Source: DATKJY01 sp964540105
GTDB lineage: Bacteria > Zixibacteria > MSB-5A5 > GN15 > FEB-12
Assembly: GCA_964540105.1 (NCBI GenBank)
Contig: CAZILL010000002.1
Span: forward strand, 1,230,895-1,294,894
Length of the DNA stretch: 64,000 nt
Direction: 5' to 3'
In this document: in pieces, positions 17,484-26,140 of the stretch
How positions within the stretch are numbered: the stretch's first letter is position 1
Layout of the letters: each line of letters starts with the position of its first letter
The notes under the pieces: generated by a model
Told to the model about the DNA's origin: nothing
Database searches by the model: none
The model's input: the letters and a program-made list of their open reading frames with translations, nothing else
Program-made: the position numbers and the translations under genes

Positions 17484-19748
17484 ATGGGAATGTGTATGGT
17501 ATTTGACAAGACAATAAGGCCCCGGTTTTCCGCAATCTTGGCGCTCTCCGGCTCCATCTCACTGGCGATCTTCGTGAGTTGCGGCGGAGGCAAGGGTCTG
17601 TCTGGTTCAGAATCGTCCTTTGGGTCGCGTCCGACCGATCGGGGCGGCAAGAGAACTCCAGGAAATTCGGGCTCGGCGCGTCTGGACTCGCTGTCGCTGA
17701 CCCTGGCCGACGACTCCACAACAAGCTGGCATAATCTGCCCTCGGACGGTATCTACACGAGGCATCTGCAATCGTCTCCAGGAAGTGACGAGTCTGATTT
17801 CGATCCTGCCATTGGCGACGAGTACGTTGCCGACGAGGCCGGAATCTGGCGCTCCTTTGATCTCGCGGAGGAGTACTACCTGATGGGTAACGCGGCGAAC
17901 AGCGAATCAAGTTGGGAGGAGGCGCAGTACTACTTTGAGAGGGCTCTGAAGATGCTGGCCAACCTCGATATTGAAACGGACTCGTTGTTGACGCCGGAAG
18001 CCATTAAGTATAACACGCTTCTTGACAATGTTGTGGCCGATTATCGAATAAGTTTGCGGTCATTGGGGAGGCTTGACGAAGACGCGACTCCGTCGGCACT
18101 ATTGGACCGATTCGGGGATCTTGAATCGGGACTCAATGACGATTCCATGGTGGTCTTCAAGGGAGAAGCGGCTGGTGTCAGCTACGATCTGCCGGTGATC
18201 ATGAATGATCGAGTTCGAAACTCCATCGTGTATCTCCAGACCGTAGCCAAAGAGGCCTTTGCCAGATACCTCGGGCGGTCCAAGAAATATGCGCCTCTGT
18301 TCAGGCAGGTTTTGGCTGAGAGTGGACTTCCACAGGATCTCATATACCTTTCTCTGATCGAGTCAGGATTCAATCCCCACGCGTATTCCTGGGCGCGGGC
18401 GTCCGGTCTATGGCAGTTCATCGCAAGTACCGGCAAGCTCTATGGCTTGGATCGTGACTGGTGGGTTGATGAACGCAAGGATCCGGTAAAGTCGACGCGA
18501 GCGGCAGCTGTTTTCCTGAAGGAACTGTTCGAAAAATTTGGGAACTGGGAACTCGCCATGGCCGCCTACAACGGGGGGCCGGGTCGGGTAGCCCGCACAA
18601 TTCGTGATCAGAGAACCAACGATTTCTGGAAGATGCGCCTGAAACGGCAAACGATGGACTACGTACCGCTGATCTACGCCGCTGCGATCATCGGGAAGGA
18701 GCCGGAAAAGTATGGTTTCCGTGACATCCAGTATGAAGATGAGCTGCATTGGGATGAAGTCGTAATCGACCGCTGTCTCGAACTCAAAGTGGTAGCGCAA
18801 CATTTGAACTGTTCGGTTGATGATCTGAAGGAGCTCAACCCAGAGTTGCTCCGCAGCTACACACCCCCCAATTCGAAGAATTACGTCCTACATGTTCCAT
18901 CCGGCCTGAAAGACAAGTTCTGGGCCTCGTACAGCGAAATGCCGACGCCGAAGGAATCCAATTTTGCGCGATACAAAGTGAAGCGACGGGAGACGATTGC
19001 CTCGATTGCCTCAAGGTTCGGGGTGACACAATATGCGATTCTGGAAGCGAACAATCTTCGCCAGGGAACCAAATTGAAGTCCGGTCGCGAGCTGATCATC
19101 CCTGTCCCCGGTGGGCGTGATCTTCGAACACCAAGCCGTCAGCCCAGAGACGCGACGTACAGTGCGAGCGGCGGCGAGTATGTCGTGCGTGTGGGTGATA
19201 GCATGTGGGATATCGCTCGTGCGTTTGGGGTGACCGTGGAAGAGCTTCGCGGGCTTAACAATCTTGACGCGAATGCCCGGATATACGCCGGGGAGAAGAT
19301 CAAGATTCCAGGACGTCCTGAGGCGACGAAGCCAAGCGACCGCAGGGACAGTAAGGACGAATCCGCCGCGCCGATTCCTGTCCTGTCGCAAGCGCCTTCC
19401 ACTGAGGGTAACGGTTCGGGGAAAAGCGCCCCAAATATTGCGATTCACAAAGTGCGGTCCGGCGACTCTATCTGGGAAATCGCCAAACGGTACCGAACTA
19501 CAGCCGAACGGATTCGCGTGCTCAACGGTCTGGGTCGAACGAGCCGCATTCATGTCGGTCAGCAACTCATCGTGCAGGATGGAAGTAAGGAACGGGAATT
19601 CGTTTTGTACCAGGTAAAGGACGGGGACACGTTGAGCGACATCGCCCGACGGTACAATACGACGATCGAGAAGATCTTAGCAAATAACAATCTCAACGAT
19701 CCTCACCAGCTGAAGATCGGGGATCGCATCAAAATAAGTGTCAACTAA
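17484..19748 (+). CDS. MltD-like lytic transglycosylase lipoprotein with LysM repeats
   Basis: A 754-residue protein. Its hydrophobic N terminus ends in a lipobox (IFVSC), so it is probably a lipoprotein. The SLT domain (about 265-385) has the catalytic glutamate in LIESGFNPHA (about E293), then ASGLWQFIASTGKLYGL and MAAYNGGPGRV. Four clear LysM domains follow, starting at YKVKRRETIASIA, YVVRVGDSMWDIA, HKVRSGDSIWEIA and YQVKDGDTLSDIA; a fifth degenerate one precedes them (about 430-480). LysM binds peptidoglycan glycan strands and the SLT domain cleaves them. Three ATGs lie close together (17484, 17490, 17496); GGGA at 17486-17489 favours a later one. Confidence 0.94.
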   Translation: MGMCMVFDKTIRPRFSAILALSGSISLAIFVSCGGGKGLSGSESSFGSRPTDRGGKRTPGNSGSARLDSLSLTLADDSTTSWHNLPSDGIYTRHLQSSPGSDESDFDPAIGDEYVADEAGIWRSFDLAEEYYLMGNAANSESSWEEAQYYFERALKMLANLDIETDSLLTPEAIKYNTLLDNVVADYRISLRSLGRLDEDATPSALLDRFGDLESGLNDDSMVVFKGEAAGVSYDLPVIMNDRVRNSIVYLQTVAKEAFARYLGRSKKYAPLFRQVLAESGLPQDLIYLSLIESGFNPHAYSWARASGLWQFIASTGKLYGLDRDWWVDERKDPVKSTRAAAVFLKELFEKFGNWELAMAAYNGGPGRVARTIRDQRTNDFWKMRLKRQTMDYVPLIYAAAIIGKEPEKYGFRDIQYEDELHWDEVVIDRCLELKVVAQHLNCSVDDLKELNPELLRSYTPPNSKNYVLHVPSGLKDKFWASYSEMPTPKESNFARYKVKRRETIASIASRFGVTQYAILEANNLRQGTKLKSGRELIIPVPGGRDLRTPSRQPRDATYSASGGEYVVRVGDSMWDIARAFGVTVEELRGLNNLDANARIYAGEKIKIPGRPEATKPSDRRDSKDESAAPIPVLSQAPSTEGNGSGKSAPNIAIHKVRSGDSIWEIAKRYRTTAERIRVLNGLGRTSRIHVGQQLIVQDGSKEREFVLYQVKDGDTLSDIARRYNTTIEKILANNNLNDPHQLKIGDRIKISVN

Positions 19749-19756
19749 GAGATTCG

Positions 19757-20659
19757 ATGATGGCCAGAACGCGTGATATTGTCGCCGGCGTGATCATTGC
19801 CGCAACGTTCCTATTCGCAATCGGATTCGTGATTCTCCTCGTGATCGGCCTGGCTGAAGAAGGGGGCGGGTTCACTGGTTTGGGGGGAGGCAATGTAGGC
19901 GTGGTTGAGATGTCGGGCGTAATTGACGAAGAGTCGGCGAGGGTCGTGATCAGGCAGCTTGACCGATGGGCAACAACGAGTTCTGTCAAGGCGATCATTG
20001 TTCACATAGACTCGCCGGGAGGAGTGGTGGCGCCATCACAGGAGATTTATGACGCCATTATTCGGGCAAAGAAACAAAAACCGGTGGTAGCCTCGATGGC
20101 GTCGGTCGCCGCTTCAGGAGGCTACTATATAGCCTGCGCCGCAACCAAAGTTGTCGCTTCCCCGGGAACAATCACCGGTTCGATCGGTGTCATTTTTCAG
20201 TTCCATACATTCAAAGGGCTGATGGATAAAATCGGTGTCGGGTCGGAAACGATCAAGTCAGGCGAACTCAAGGATGTCGGGTCGTATTCACGCCCTATGA
20301 CAGAGAAGGAGCAGAAGATGCTCCAGGCGGTCATCATGGATACCTATGAGCAGTTTGTCGAAGTGGTGGCTGCGGGTCGAAACAAGGATAAGGTCGATGT
20401 CTATCCGCTCGCGGACGGTTCCATCTACACCGGCCTGCAGGCGTACAACCTAGGGCTGGTTGACACACTCGGAGGGCTGCAGCAAGCAGTCGAGTTGGCC
20501 GGCAAGCTGGCGAATATTCAAGGGGAACCGAGCGTGATCAGACCCCCAAAGCGTGAAAAACTGTCGATTTTCGACCTGATTGGCCAGTTCAGCGGGAAGT
20601 TGAACTCCGCGGCGGGAAACGGCTTTTCTGGTCCCCAGTTACTCTTTTTATATCAGTAA
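19757..20659 (+). CDS. sppA: Signal peptide peptidase SppA (single-domain)
   Basis: A 300-residue membrane serine protease that degrades cleaved signal peptides. One TM helix (about 10-32) anchors a ClpP-like fold. The catalytic serine is S120 in ASVAASGGYYIA and the general-base lysine is K172 in GELKDVGSYSRP. Their 52-residue spacing matches the single-domain B. subtilis-type enzyme. The start lies eight bases after the transglycosylase stop, so it is probably co-transcribed with it. Confidence 0.94.
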   Translation: MMARTRDIVAGVIIAATFLFAIGFVILLVIGLAEEGGGFTGLGGGNVGVVEMSGVIDEESARVVIRQLDRWATTSSVKAIIVHIDSPGGVVAPSQEIYDAIIRAKKQKPVVASMASVAASGGYYIACAATKVVASPGTITGSIGVIFQFHTFKGLMDKIGVGSETIKSGELKDVGSYSRPMTEKEQKMLQAVIMDTYEQFVEVVAAGRNKDKVDVYPLADGSIYTGLQAYNLGLVDTLGGLQQAVELAGKLANIQGEPSVIRPPKREKLSIFDLIGQFSGKLNSAAGNGFSGPQLLFLYQ

Positions 20660-20864
20660 CTTACCGGATATTTTTATCTGAAATGCAAAAAAAGTTGTAG
20701 ACAGCGATTCACTTTTTGCTTTTCTTGGGGCTAACACAGAGTATCTTCCGCTGTCCCAAAAGCTTATCTGCATCGGGATGGCGACTGGGAAATGAGATAA
20801 TCGGTATAACCGACTGACACTGGAAGCAAATGATCAAAGAGAATAATGGCCGAGGGAGGACGCA

Positions 20865-21149
20865 ATGACGAAAGCGGACTTGGTCGAGAAAGTGGCCGAA
20901 AAGACCGGCCTGACACGAACAGACGTAGCCGTAGTTGTTGATTCTTTTCTGGATACGGTGAAGAAGTCTGTCGAAACCGGACACAATATCGAAATCCGAG
21001 GCTTTGGGACGTTCAAGATCAAGCTTCGCAAAGCCAGGAAGGCGCGCAATCCTCGGACCGGTGATGTTGTGCCGGTTCCGGATCGGAAAGTGCCGGTGTT
21101 CAAGCCTTCCAATGAGTTCAAGTACATGATCACAAAACTATCGTTGTAA
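20865..21149 (+). CDS. hup: HU-family DNA-binding protein
   Basis: A 94-residue nucleoid protein of usual length. It starts MTKADLVEKVAEKTGLT and contains the DNA-binding arm with GFGTFKIKLRKARKARNPRTG. HU dimers bend DNA and compact the nucleoid. GGGAGG just before the ATG is a strong ribosome site, fitting a highly expressed gene. About 205 bases precede it, AT-rich at the start, with a small CGGT-ATA-ACCG palindrome at 20802-20812. The tail FKYMITKLSL is slightly longer than in E. coli HU. Confidence 0.95.
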   Translation: MTKADLVEKVAEKTGLTRTDVAVVVDSFLDTVKKSVETGHNIEIRGFGTFKIKLRKARKARNPRTGDVVPVPDRKVPVFKPSNEFKYMITKLSL

Positions 21150-21177
21150 TCGCAAACACAGTGAGTATGGAGGATTA

Positions 21178-21273
21178 ATGCCCTGCGGAAAGAAGCGTAA
21201 ACGCCACAAAATCAACACACACAAGCGTAAGAAACGCAGACGCGCTGATCGTCACAAAAAGAAAATTAGATAG
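21178..21273 (+). CDS. AURKAIP1/COX24-domain small basic protein (ribosome-associated type)
   Basis: A 31-residue, highly basic protein beginning MPCGKKRKRHKINTHKRKKR and ending in HKKKIR. The GKKRKRHKxxTHKRKKR pattern matches the AURKAIP1/COX24 domain, which in Bacteroidetes-type genomes is a tiny stand-alone gene and in mitochondria is part of ribosomal protein mS38. It is probably a small ribosomal subunit component. GGAGG lies about five bases before the ATG. It follows the HU gene by 28 bases and is likely co-transcribed. Automated callers often miss it because of its size. Confidence 0.88.
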   Translation: MPCGKKRKRHKINTHKRKKRRRADRHKKKIR

Positions 21274-21422
21274 GTGATTTGTGGAAAGAGTGGCCCGTAT
21301 TCGCGGGCAGATCGTTCCGCCTTGGCAGATTATCTTGAAATTTGTGAATTATGGTCTGGATAGAGAAATTGTAATCAAGCTTAAGTGATACTTAGCGTTA
21401 CAGTCTCAGTCGAGAGTTGACA

Positions 21423-21453
21423 ATGCCCGCCGACAACGGTGGGCATTTCTTTT
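21423..21453 (+). terminator. Rho-independent terminator
   Basis: A 10-bp stem (21423-21432 with 21437-21446, one G-T pair), an ACAA loop and the T-tract TTCTTTT (21447-21453). It ends the HU/COX24 transcript. It also argues against a TTG start at 21452 for the next gene. Confidence 0.8.
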
Positions 21454-21469
21454 GCCATCCATTTGGTTT

Positions 21470-24400
21470 GTGAAGCATAAATCTCTTCTGTTCGCGCTGT
21501 GCGTTCTCGCCTCGACTGCGCGGGCAGACAAGACAGATTTTCTGGTGAACGACGATGCGAGCGGTACCGATCAAACCCAGCCGCGCGTGGCTGTCGCTGC
21601 CGGGAAGGGGTTCATCTCGGTATGGACCGACTCTCGCGATGGCCAGAACGATATCTATCTGGCGAGATACACGCCCGATGGAATCTCATTGGGACGAAAT
21701 CTGCGCGTGAATTCAGATACCGGGTCGATCTACCAAGCACAGCCCGCCGTCGGTGTTGACTATTCAGGGAACTACGGCTCAGTGTGGCAGGACTACCGAA
21801 ACGGCAGCTATCCATTCGACCCGGATATATTCCTTCAGCGGTTTGACACCAGCGCGGCCCGCTTGGGAGTGAATCGGGAGATCACAACCGAGTGGCCCGA
21901 TTCACTGAAAGAGAATCCGGATGTTGATTTCGCACCGTGGGGGAGAGGCGTTGTGGTGTGGGGGGATTACCGCAATCGTAACTGGGACATCTACGGCCAG
22001 CGAATTTCTTCGACGGGCGAACTGATCGGCGTCAACTTCAAGATCAACGACGACGCCGGAACAGCGCAGCAGCATGCCCCGCGAGTGTCGATTTCACCGG
22101 ATGGGTGGTTCGTCGTGACGTGGTACGACAATCGTTGGGGGAATGACGATATCTTCGTACAACGCTTCGACACGGCGGGAACGAAGCGCGGAGTAAATCT
22201 CAAGGTGAATTCGGACGTTGGAACGACCCGTCAGGCCTTTCCGGATGTGGCCGCAGATGGGGTCGGTCACTTTACGCTGGTCTGGGTCGATTGGCGCAAT
22301 GGCATCTATCCGACAAATCCTGATATCTATTCCCGAAAGTATGACACCAACCTTGTGGCTCTTTACTCGGACCGGAGGATGAACACCGACGGAACCGCGC
22401 GGGCGCAGCGGGAGCCGTCCATAGCTTCCGATCGACTGGGAAATGTGGCGATCATTTGGTCGGACTCAACCTCAACGTCATGGGATATCGTCGGTCAGAT
22501 GATCGATGTCGATGGCGTCGTTCGGGAACCGAACTTTCGCGCGAACAGCACGAGCGACAGCGCCCAGCAGCAACCGGATGTAGCCCTCGACGGGCTAAAT
22601 CGTTACATCGTCTGGGCCGACAGGCGCAACGGGCAATACGACATCTATGCGTCGATCGCAAAGTACAATGATCCGTCACTCATGCCCACACCCCGCTCTT
22701 TCAGGTTTGACATGGGTCTGAATGGATCGCTTCCCCCGCTGCAAAATCTGGTAGTCGACCACGCGGGGTACAACCGTCTTCATTTTACGGCCAGCGCATC
22801 TCCCTCGTGGTTGATGGTTTCGCCTGCTTCTGGACAGACGACCGATACCTTGGTTGTCGCTATAGTGAACGGTTCTCAGCCGGTGGGGACTCATATCGGT
22901 ACTGTCAGTCTCATCGACACTGATCACGCGACTGCTCCTTTGACCCTTCCAGTCCGATTGGATGTCACCGCTCCCTCCCTTGTGGTCGACGTGGACACGT
23001 TGAGATTCACCGGCTACGCGTTCGAGGACACGACTCTTCATGGACAACTCGCGATATCCAGCAGCAACAGCTTGAATTTCAGCTGGACCGCACTCGACAC
23101 GGCAAACTGGATCGATCTGACACCCGCTGCTGGGTCGACACCCGGAAGTGTGGATGTTACGATCCGTTCGATCGGAAAACCTGCAGGGACGTATTCGGTG
23201 CCAGTGGTGATAGCAGCGCCGAGCGCGGCGGGATCACCGGATACGGTCTGGGTTGTCCTGAAAGTTGAGAATCGAGCGCCATATATCATGACTTGGCCGG
23301 AGAGCGTGTCTGTGTCTACGCGCAACCCGGAAACAGTGAGCGAAATGGTCATAATCCGAAACGCCACAACAGGATCCCTCTCTTGGCATGCAACGTCCGG
23401 CGCGCCATGGTTGCGGGTGAGCAAGCCGAATGGAGGTGCGGAAGATACGGTTCGATTGACGATTGCGCCGGAGCAGATCGTCCCCGGAGTTCAGATATCG
23501 TATGTTGATTTTGCCGACTCGAATTCGGTCAACGTCACTGCGAGAGTTCCGTTCGTTTTGAACTATGACCCGATCCCCCAGATTCAAGTAACGCCTGCCC
23601 GCGTCGCCATCACGACGTCCGCCCCATCGAACGTCGCAACACAAGTAGTCGTGAGCAATTCAGGTGGAGGGACGCTGGCATGGCGCGCGGCCATTCGCGA
23701 CGCAACCTGGCTGTCGGCCTCATCGCTCAGCGGGGATCAACAAGACACGATCCTGCTGCGTGTCACCGATCCCTCATTGGCGACGGGAGTGCATCAGGCT
23801 AACATCGATTTTGTTGAGGTCACCAATCCGAGTGACTCAGTGCGTGTGCCGTTCTCTCTTGAGGTTGTTCCGCCAACCAAGGATACCATTGTGTTTGGGA
23901 GCTATACGGGGATTACCGGAAGGACGATTCCCATCCCCGTCGACATCGTGCTCGTCAATAGCGCGACGCACGTGTTCGTTCCGGTTGGATTCGACACGGC
24001 ATTGGTCAGAGCGGATTCGGTCGCCTTCGAACCGACCCTGTCGACCTCAGTGACGAAACGCGCGCAGATCGATCTGACCGGCGGTCGGATCGGGATGACC
24101 ATCGACGCTACCGGTGCGCCTCTGCCTCCCGGGAACAGGCGCTTGGCGAACATGTTCTTCACGACTCGCAATCGAAGTGGAAGAGGGACGATTGACACGA
24201 CACGCTATGATACGCTTTCCGCTCTTGTGAAGACCGTGGAGGGATTGAAAGTCGAGCCGGCGACCATTCCCGGCGGGTTAATCGTCTCGCTGCCAACCCC
24301 CGTATTTGAACCGGATGACTCGCACGTACCGGGCGAGTATGCTCTCCTCCAGAATTATCCTAATCCGTTCAATGGCGGCACGTCAATTGGGTACGAACTG

Positions 24401-24610
24401 CCGGAAGCGGGTAATGTGGAGCTGTCCGTGTTCAACGTTCTCGGGCAGAGAGTCGCGACCCTAGTTTCTGACTACAGGCCGTCAGGACGGTTTCAGGCGG
24501 CATGGAACGGCACATTTGACAATGGTCGGGCGGCGCCGTCCGGGATATACTTCTATCGGCTTCAAACCGCAAAGTCGTCGCTGGTCCAGAAGATGGCTCT
24601 GCTGAAATAG
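21470..24610 (+). CDS. Large secreted protein: propeller-like repeats, BACON/Ig-like repeats, cohesin-like domain, T9SS sorting domain
   Basis: A protein of about 1046 residues. A signal peptide follows GTG 21470 (MKHKSLLFALCVLASTARA if the GTG is read as Met); an in-frame TTG at 21452 sits inside the terminator T-tract and is rejected. Residues about 20-430 contain repeated WxDxRNGxxDIY units, probably a beta-propeller. Next come three or four BACON/Ig-like domains with the recurrent WLxxSPxSGxxxDT pattern. A cohesin-like domain (about 835-955) contains RTIPIPVDIVLVNSATHVF and GFDTALVRADSVAF. The end is a type A T9SS sorting domain with LLQNYPNPFN and the final SGIYFYRLQT. It should be exported through the outer membrane by T9SS and attached or released; ligand unknown. 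Confidence 0.88.
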   Translation: MKHKSLLFALCVLASTARADKTDFLVNDDASGTDQTQPRVAVAAGKGFISVWTDSRDGQNDIYLARYTPDGISLGRNLRVNSDTGSIYQAQPAVGVDYSGNYGSVWQDYRNGSYPFDPDIFLQRFDTSAARLGVNREITTEWPDSLKENPDVDFAPWGRGVVVWGDYRNRNWDIYGQRISSTGELIGVNFKINDDAGTAQQHAPRVSISPDGWFVVTWYDNRWGNDDIFVQRFDTAGTKRGVNLKVNSDVGTTRQAFPDVAADGVGHFTLVWVDWRNGIYPTNPDIYSRKYDTNLVALYSDRRMNTDGTARAQREPSIASDRLGNVAIIWSDSTSTSWDIVGQMIDVDGVVREPNFRANSTSDSAQQQPDVALDGLNRYIVWADRRNGQYDIYASIAKYNDPSLMPTPRSFRFDMGLNGSLPPLQNLVVDHAGYNRLHFTASASPSWLMVSPASGQTTDTLVVAIVNGSQPVGTHIGTVSLIDTDHATAPLTLPVRLDVTAPSLVVDVDTLRFTGYAFEDTTLHGQLAISSSNSLNFSWTALDTANWIDLTPAAGSTPGSVDVTIRSIGKPAGTYSVPVVIAAPSAAGSPDTVWVVLKVENRAPYIMTWPESVSVSTRNPETVSEMVIIRNATTGSLSWHATSGAPWLRVSKPNGGAEDTVRLTIAPEQIVPGVQISYVDFADSNSVNVTARVPFVLNYDPIPQIQVTPARVAITTSAPSNVATQVVVSNSGGGTLAWRAAIRDATWLSASSLSGDQQDTILLRVTDPSLATGVHQANIDFVEVTNPSDSVRVPFSLEVVPPTKDTIVFGSYTGITGRTIPIPVDIVLVNSATHVFVPVGFDTALVRADSVAFEPTLSTSVTKRAQIDLTGGRIGMTIDATGAPLPPGNRRLANMFFTTRNRSGRGTIDTTRYDTLSALVKTVEGLKVEPATIPGGLIVSLPTPVFEPDDSHVPGEYALLQNYPNPFNGGTSIGYELPEAGNVELSVFNVLGQRVATLVSDYRPSGRFQAAWNGTFDNGRAAPSGIYFYRLQTAKSSLVQKMALLK

Positions 24611-24636
24611 CGGGTGCCATCATAGGTATGCAGGAA

Positions 24637-24668
24637 AGGAAAAATGGCCCGAGCCTGAGCTCGAGCCA
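24637..24668 (-). terminator. Rho-independent terminator of the TPR gene (minus strand)
   Basis: An 11-bp stem with one mismatch (24643-24653 with 24658-24668, CTGA loop). Read on the minus strand it is followed by TTTTTCC (24642-24636), right after the end of the minus-strand TPR gene. It may also serve the + gene converging on it. Confidence 0.7.
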
Positions 24669-24708
24669 TGTGGATCTGCCTCGTGTACCTTCGTTCGCGC
24701 CCTGAGCG

Positions 24709-25614
24709 CTAACCTTTCTTTGCCTTCTTCGAATCCGATAGTTCTTTGACGTGTTGCTGTGCGATCGCAACATCATCCTTTGCCTTCGGGTTAGTCTTGG
24801 CGACCCGGATAAACTCCTGCCAGTTTGCAATGTTCTGGTCTAAAGCATCCTGGTTCAGGGATTCCATTGCCACTGCATAGTTGTATGATGCCCGATACCC
24901 CTTGGGGTCAGCGGCGAGCGCTGCCTTGAATGACTTCGCGGCGTCGGCGTACTCGTTCTTTCCAAGATATATCTGGCCAAGAGCGAAATGAGCATTGTAG
25001 TTTTTATCTTTGAGTGAGATTGACTTCTTGAGAGCCGCGATCGCGTCTGAAACCTTATCTTCCTTCTCGTACGCCTTACCGAGCATGTAGAAAGTCATAT
25101 CATCAGCTGCATTCATGGCGTGCGTCTTTTCGACGGTCTGGATGACTTCGGGGAAGCTCCCCTTAGCGAAATAGACTTTGCTCAGTTCTTTGAGGAGGGC
25201 GGGGTTCTTGTCGTCGAGTGAGATAGCCGTCTTGAAGGCTGTTTCAGACTCGATGTACTTTTTGAGCTTCAGCTCAACGCGTCCAAGATTGGTGAAAGCC
25301 TCCACACTCTTGTTGTCCTTTTCGGTAGCTGTCTGGAACATCTTTACGGCGTCGTCAAACATGCTTTTCTCGAAGTAGATGGCCCCCAGGTTTAGGTAGG
25401 CGTCGAAGTAGCTCGGGTCCTGGTCAATGGCGTTCTTATAGGCCAGGATGGCTACCTCAGGCTTGCCTGATTGTTTAGCCGCGACCCCCTGGTTGAAGAA
25501 CTCCTTGGCTTTCTCGGGCGTTGACCAGGCCGCCGATGCGCAAACACCAAGAATTGCTACTGACCTGATCGCCCAACTCCAAGGCAAGGCAACATCACGA
25601 ACTCGATTCTTCAT
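24709..25614 (-). CDS. Secreted TPR-repeat protein
   Basis: A 301-residue protein on the minus strand. A signal peptide (hydrophobic stretch ending ASAAWS) is followed by about seven TPRs that cover nearly the whole mature chain, such as SYFDAYLNLGAIYFEKSMFDD, VEAFTNLGRVELKLKKY and YNAHFALGQIYLGKNEYADA. It ends in a lysine-rich tail (SKKAKKG). AAGGAG lies upstream of the ATG. It is probably a periplasmic scaffold. It sits beside purE with the same orientation but has its own ribosome site and terminator. Confidence 0.88.
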   Translation of the reverse strand: MKNRVRDVALPWSWAIRSVAILGVCASAAWSTPEKAKEFFNQGVAAKQSGKPEVAILAYKNAIDQDPSYFDAYLNLGAIYFEKSMFDDAVKMFQTATEKDNKSVEAFTNLGRVELKLKKYIESETAFKTAISLDDKNPALLKELSKVYFAKGSFPEVIQTVEKTHAMNAADDMTFYMLGKAYEKEDKVSDAIAALKKSISLKDKNYNAHFALGQIYLGKNEYADAAKSFKAALAADPKGYRASYNYAVAMESLNQDALDQNIANWQEFIRVAKTNPKAKDDVAIAQQHVKELSDSKKAKKG

Positions 25615-25682
25615 CTGTACTCCTTTTGTTCTGTTAATATACTAATACAATCTATTTGACGAATTGATCCCGCTGTTTGTGG

Positions 25683-26129
25683 CTAAAGCGCCTGTCGAAA
25701 AGCCTCGAGAGCGGCTCTTATCTCGGGATGATGCAGGGCCAGAATGCGGGCCGCTAAAACGGCGGCGTTCTTTGCCCCGGGCATTCCGACGGCAACCGCG
25801 GCTACGGGAATACCGGCCGGCATCTGGACCACAGAGAGGAGACTGTCCAGTCCGCCAAGAGCGGCCGGCAGCGGAACGCCAATGACCGGTAGATTGGAGT
25901 GAGCGGCTGCCACACCGGGCAAGGCGGCGGACAATCCGGCCATCGCGATAATGACCTCATACCCGCGTCCCTGTGCCGCTGATGTCAATTCGGCTGTCCG
26001 CGATGGATGGCGATGCGCCGAAGAGACTTCTATGTCAGCGGTCAGCTTTAGCTGCTGAAGTTGCTCTTCGCATTTTTCCGCATAGTCCATGTCGGACTTG
26101 GAACCCAGAATGATCAGTACGTGAGCCAT
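25683..26129 (-). CDS. purE: N5-carboxyaminoimidazole ribonucleotide mutase PurE
   Basis: A 148-residue class I PurE that converts N5-CAIR to CAIR in purine synthesis. Signatures are ILGSKSDMDYAEKC, SSAHRHPSR with the catalytic histidine, and the AMAGLSAALPGVAAAHS loop. It starts 11 bases after purD, forming a two-gene purD-purE operon. purK is not in the window. Confidence 0.95.
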   Translation of the reverse strand: MAHVLIILGSKSDMDYAEKCEEQLQQLKLTADIEVSSAHRHPSRTAELTSAAQGRGYEVIIAMAGLSAALPGVAAAHSNLPVIGVPLPAALGGLDSLLSVVQMPAGIPVAAVAVGMPGAKNAAVLAARILALHHPEIRAALEAFRQAL

Positions 26130-26140
26130 ATATCCTCACT

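Noticed and set aside
21281..21388. Possible 35-residue + frame after the COX24-like gene (GTG start)
   Set aside because: No Shine-Dalgarno site, no family, and it lies in the untranslated stretch before the terminator.
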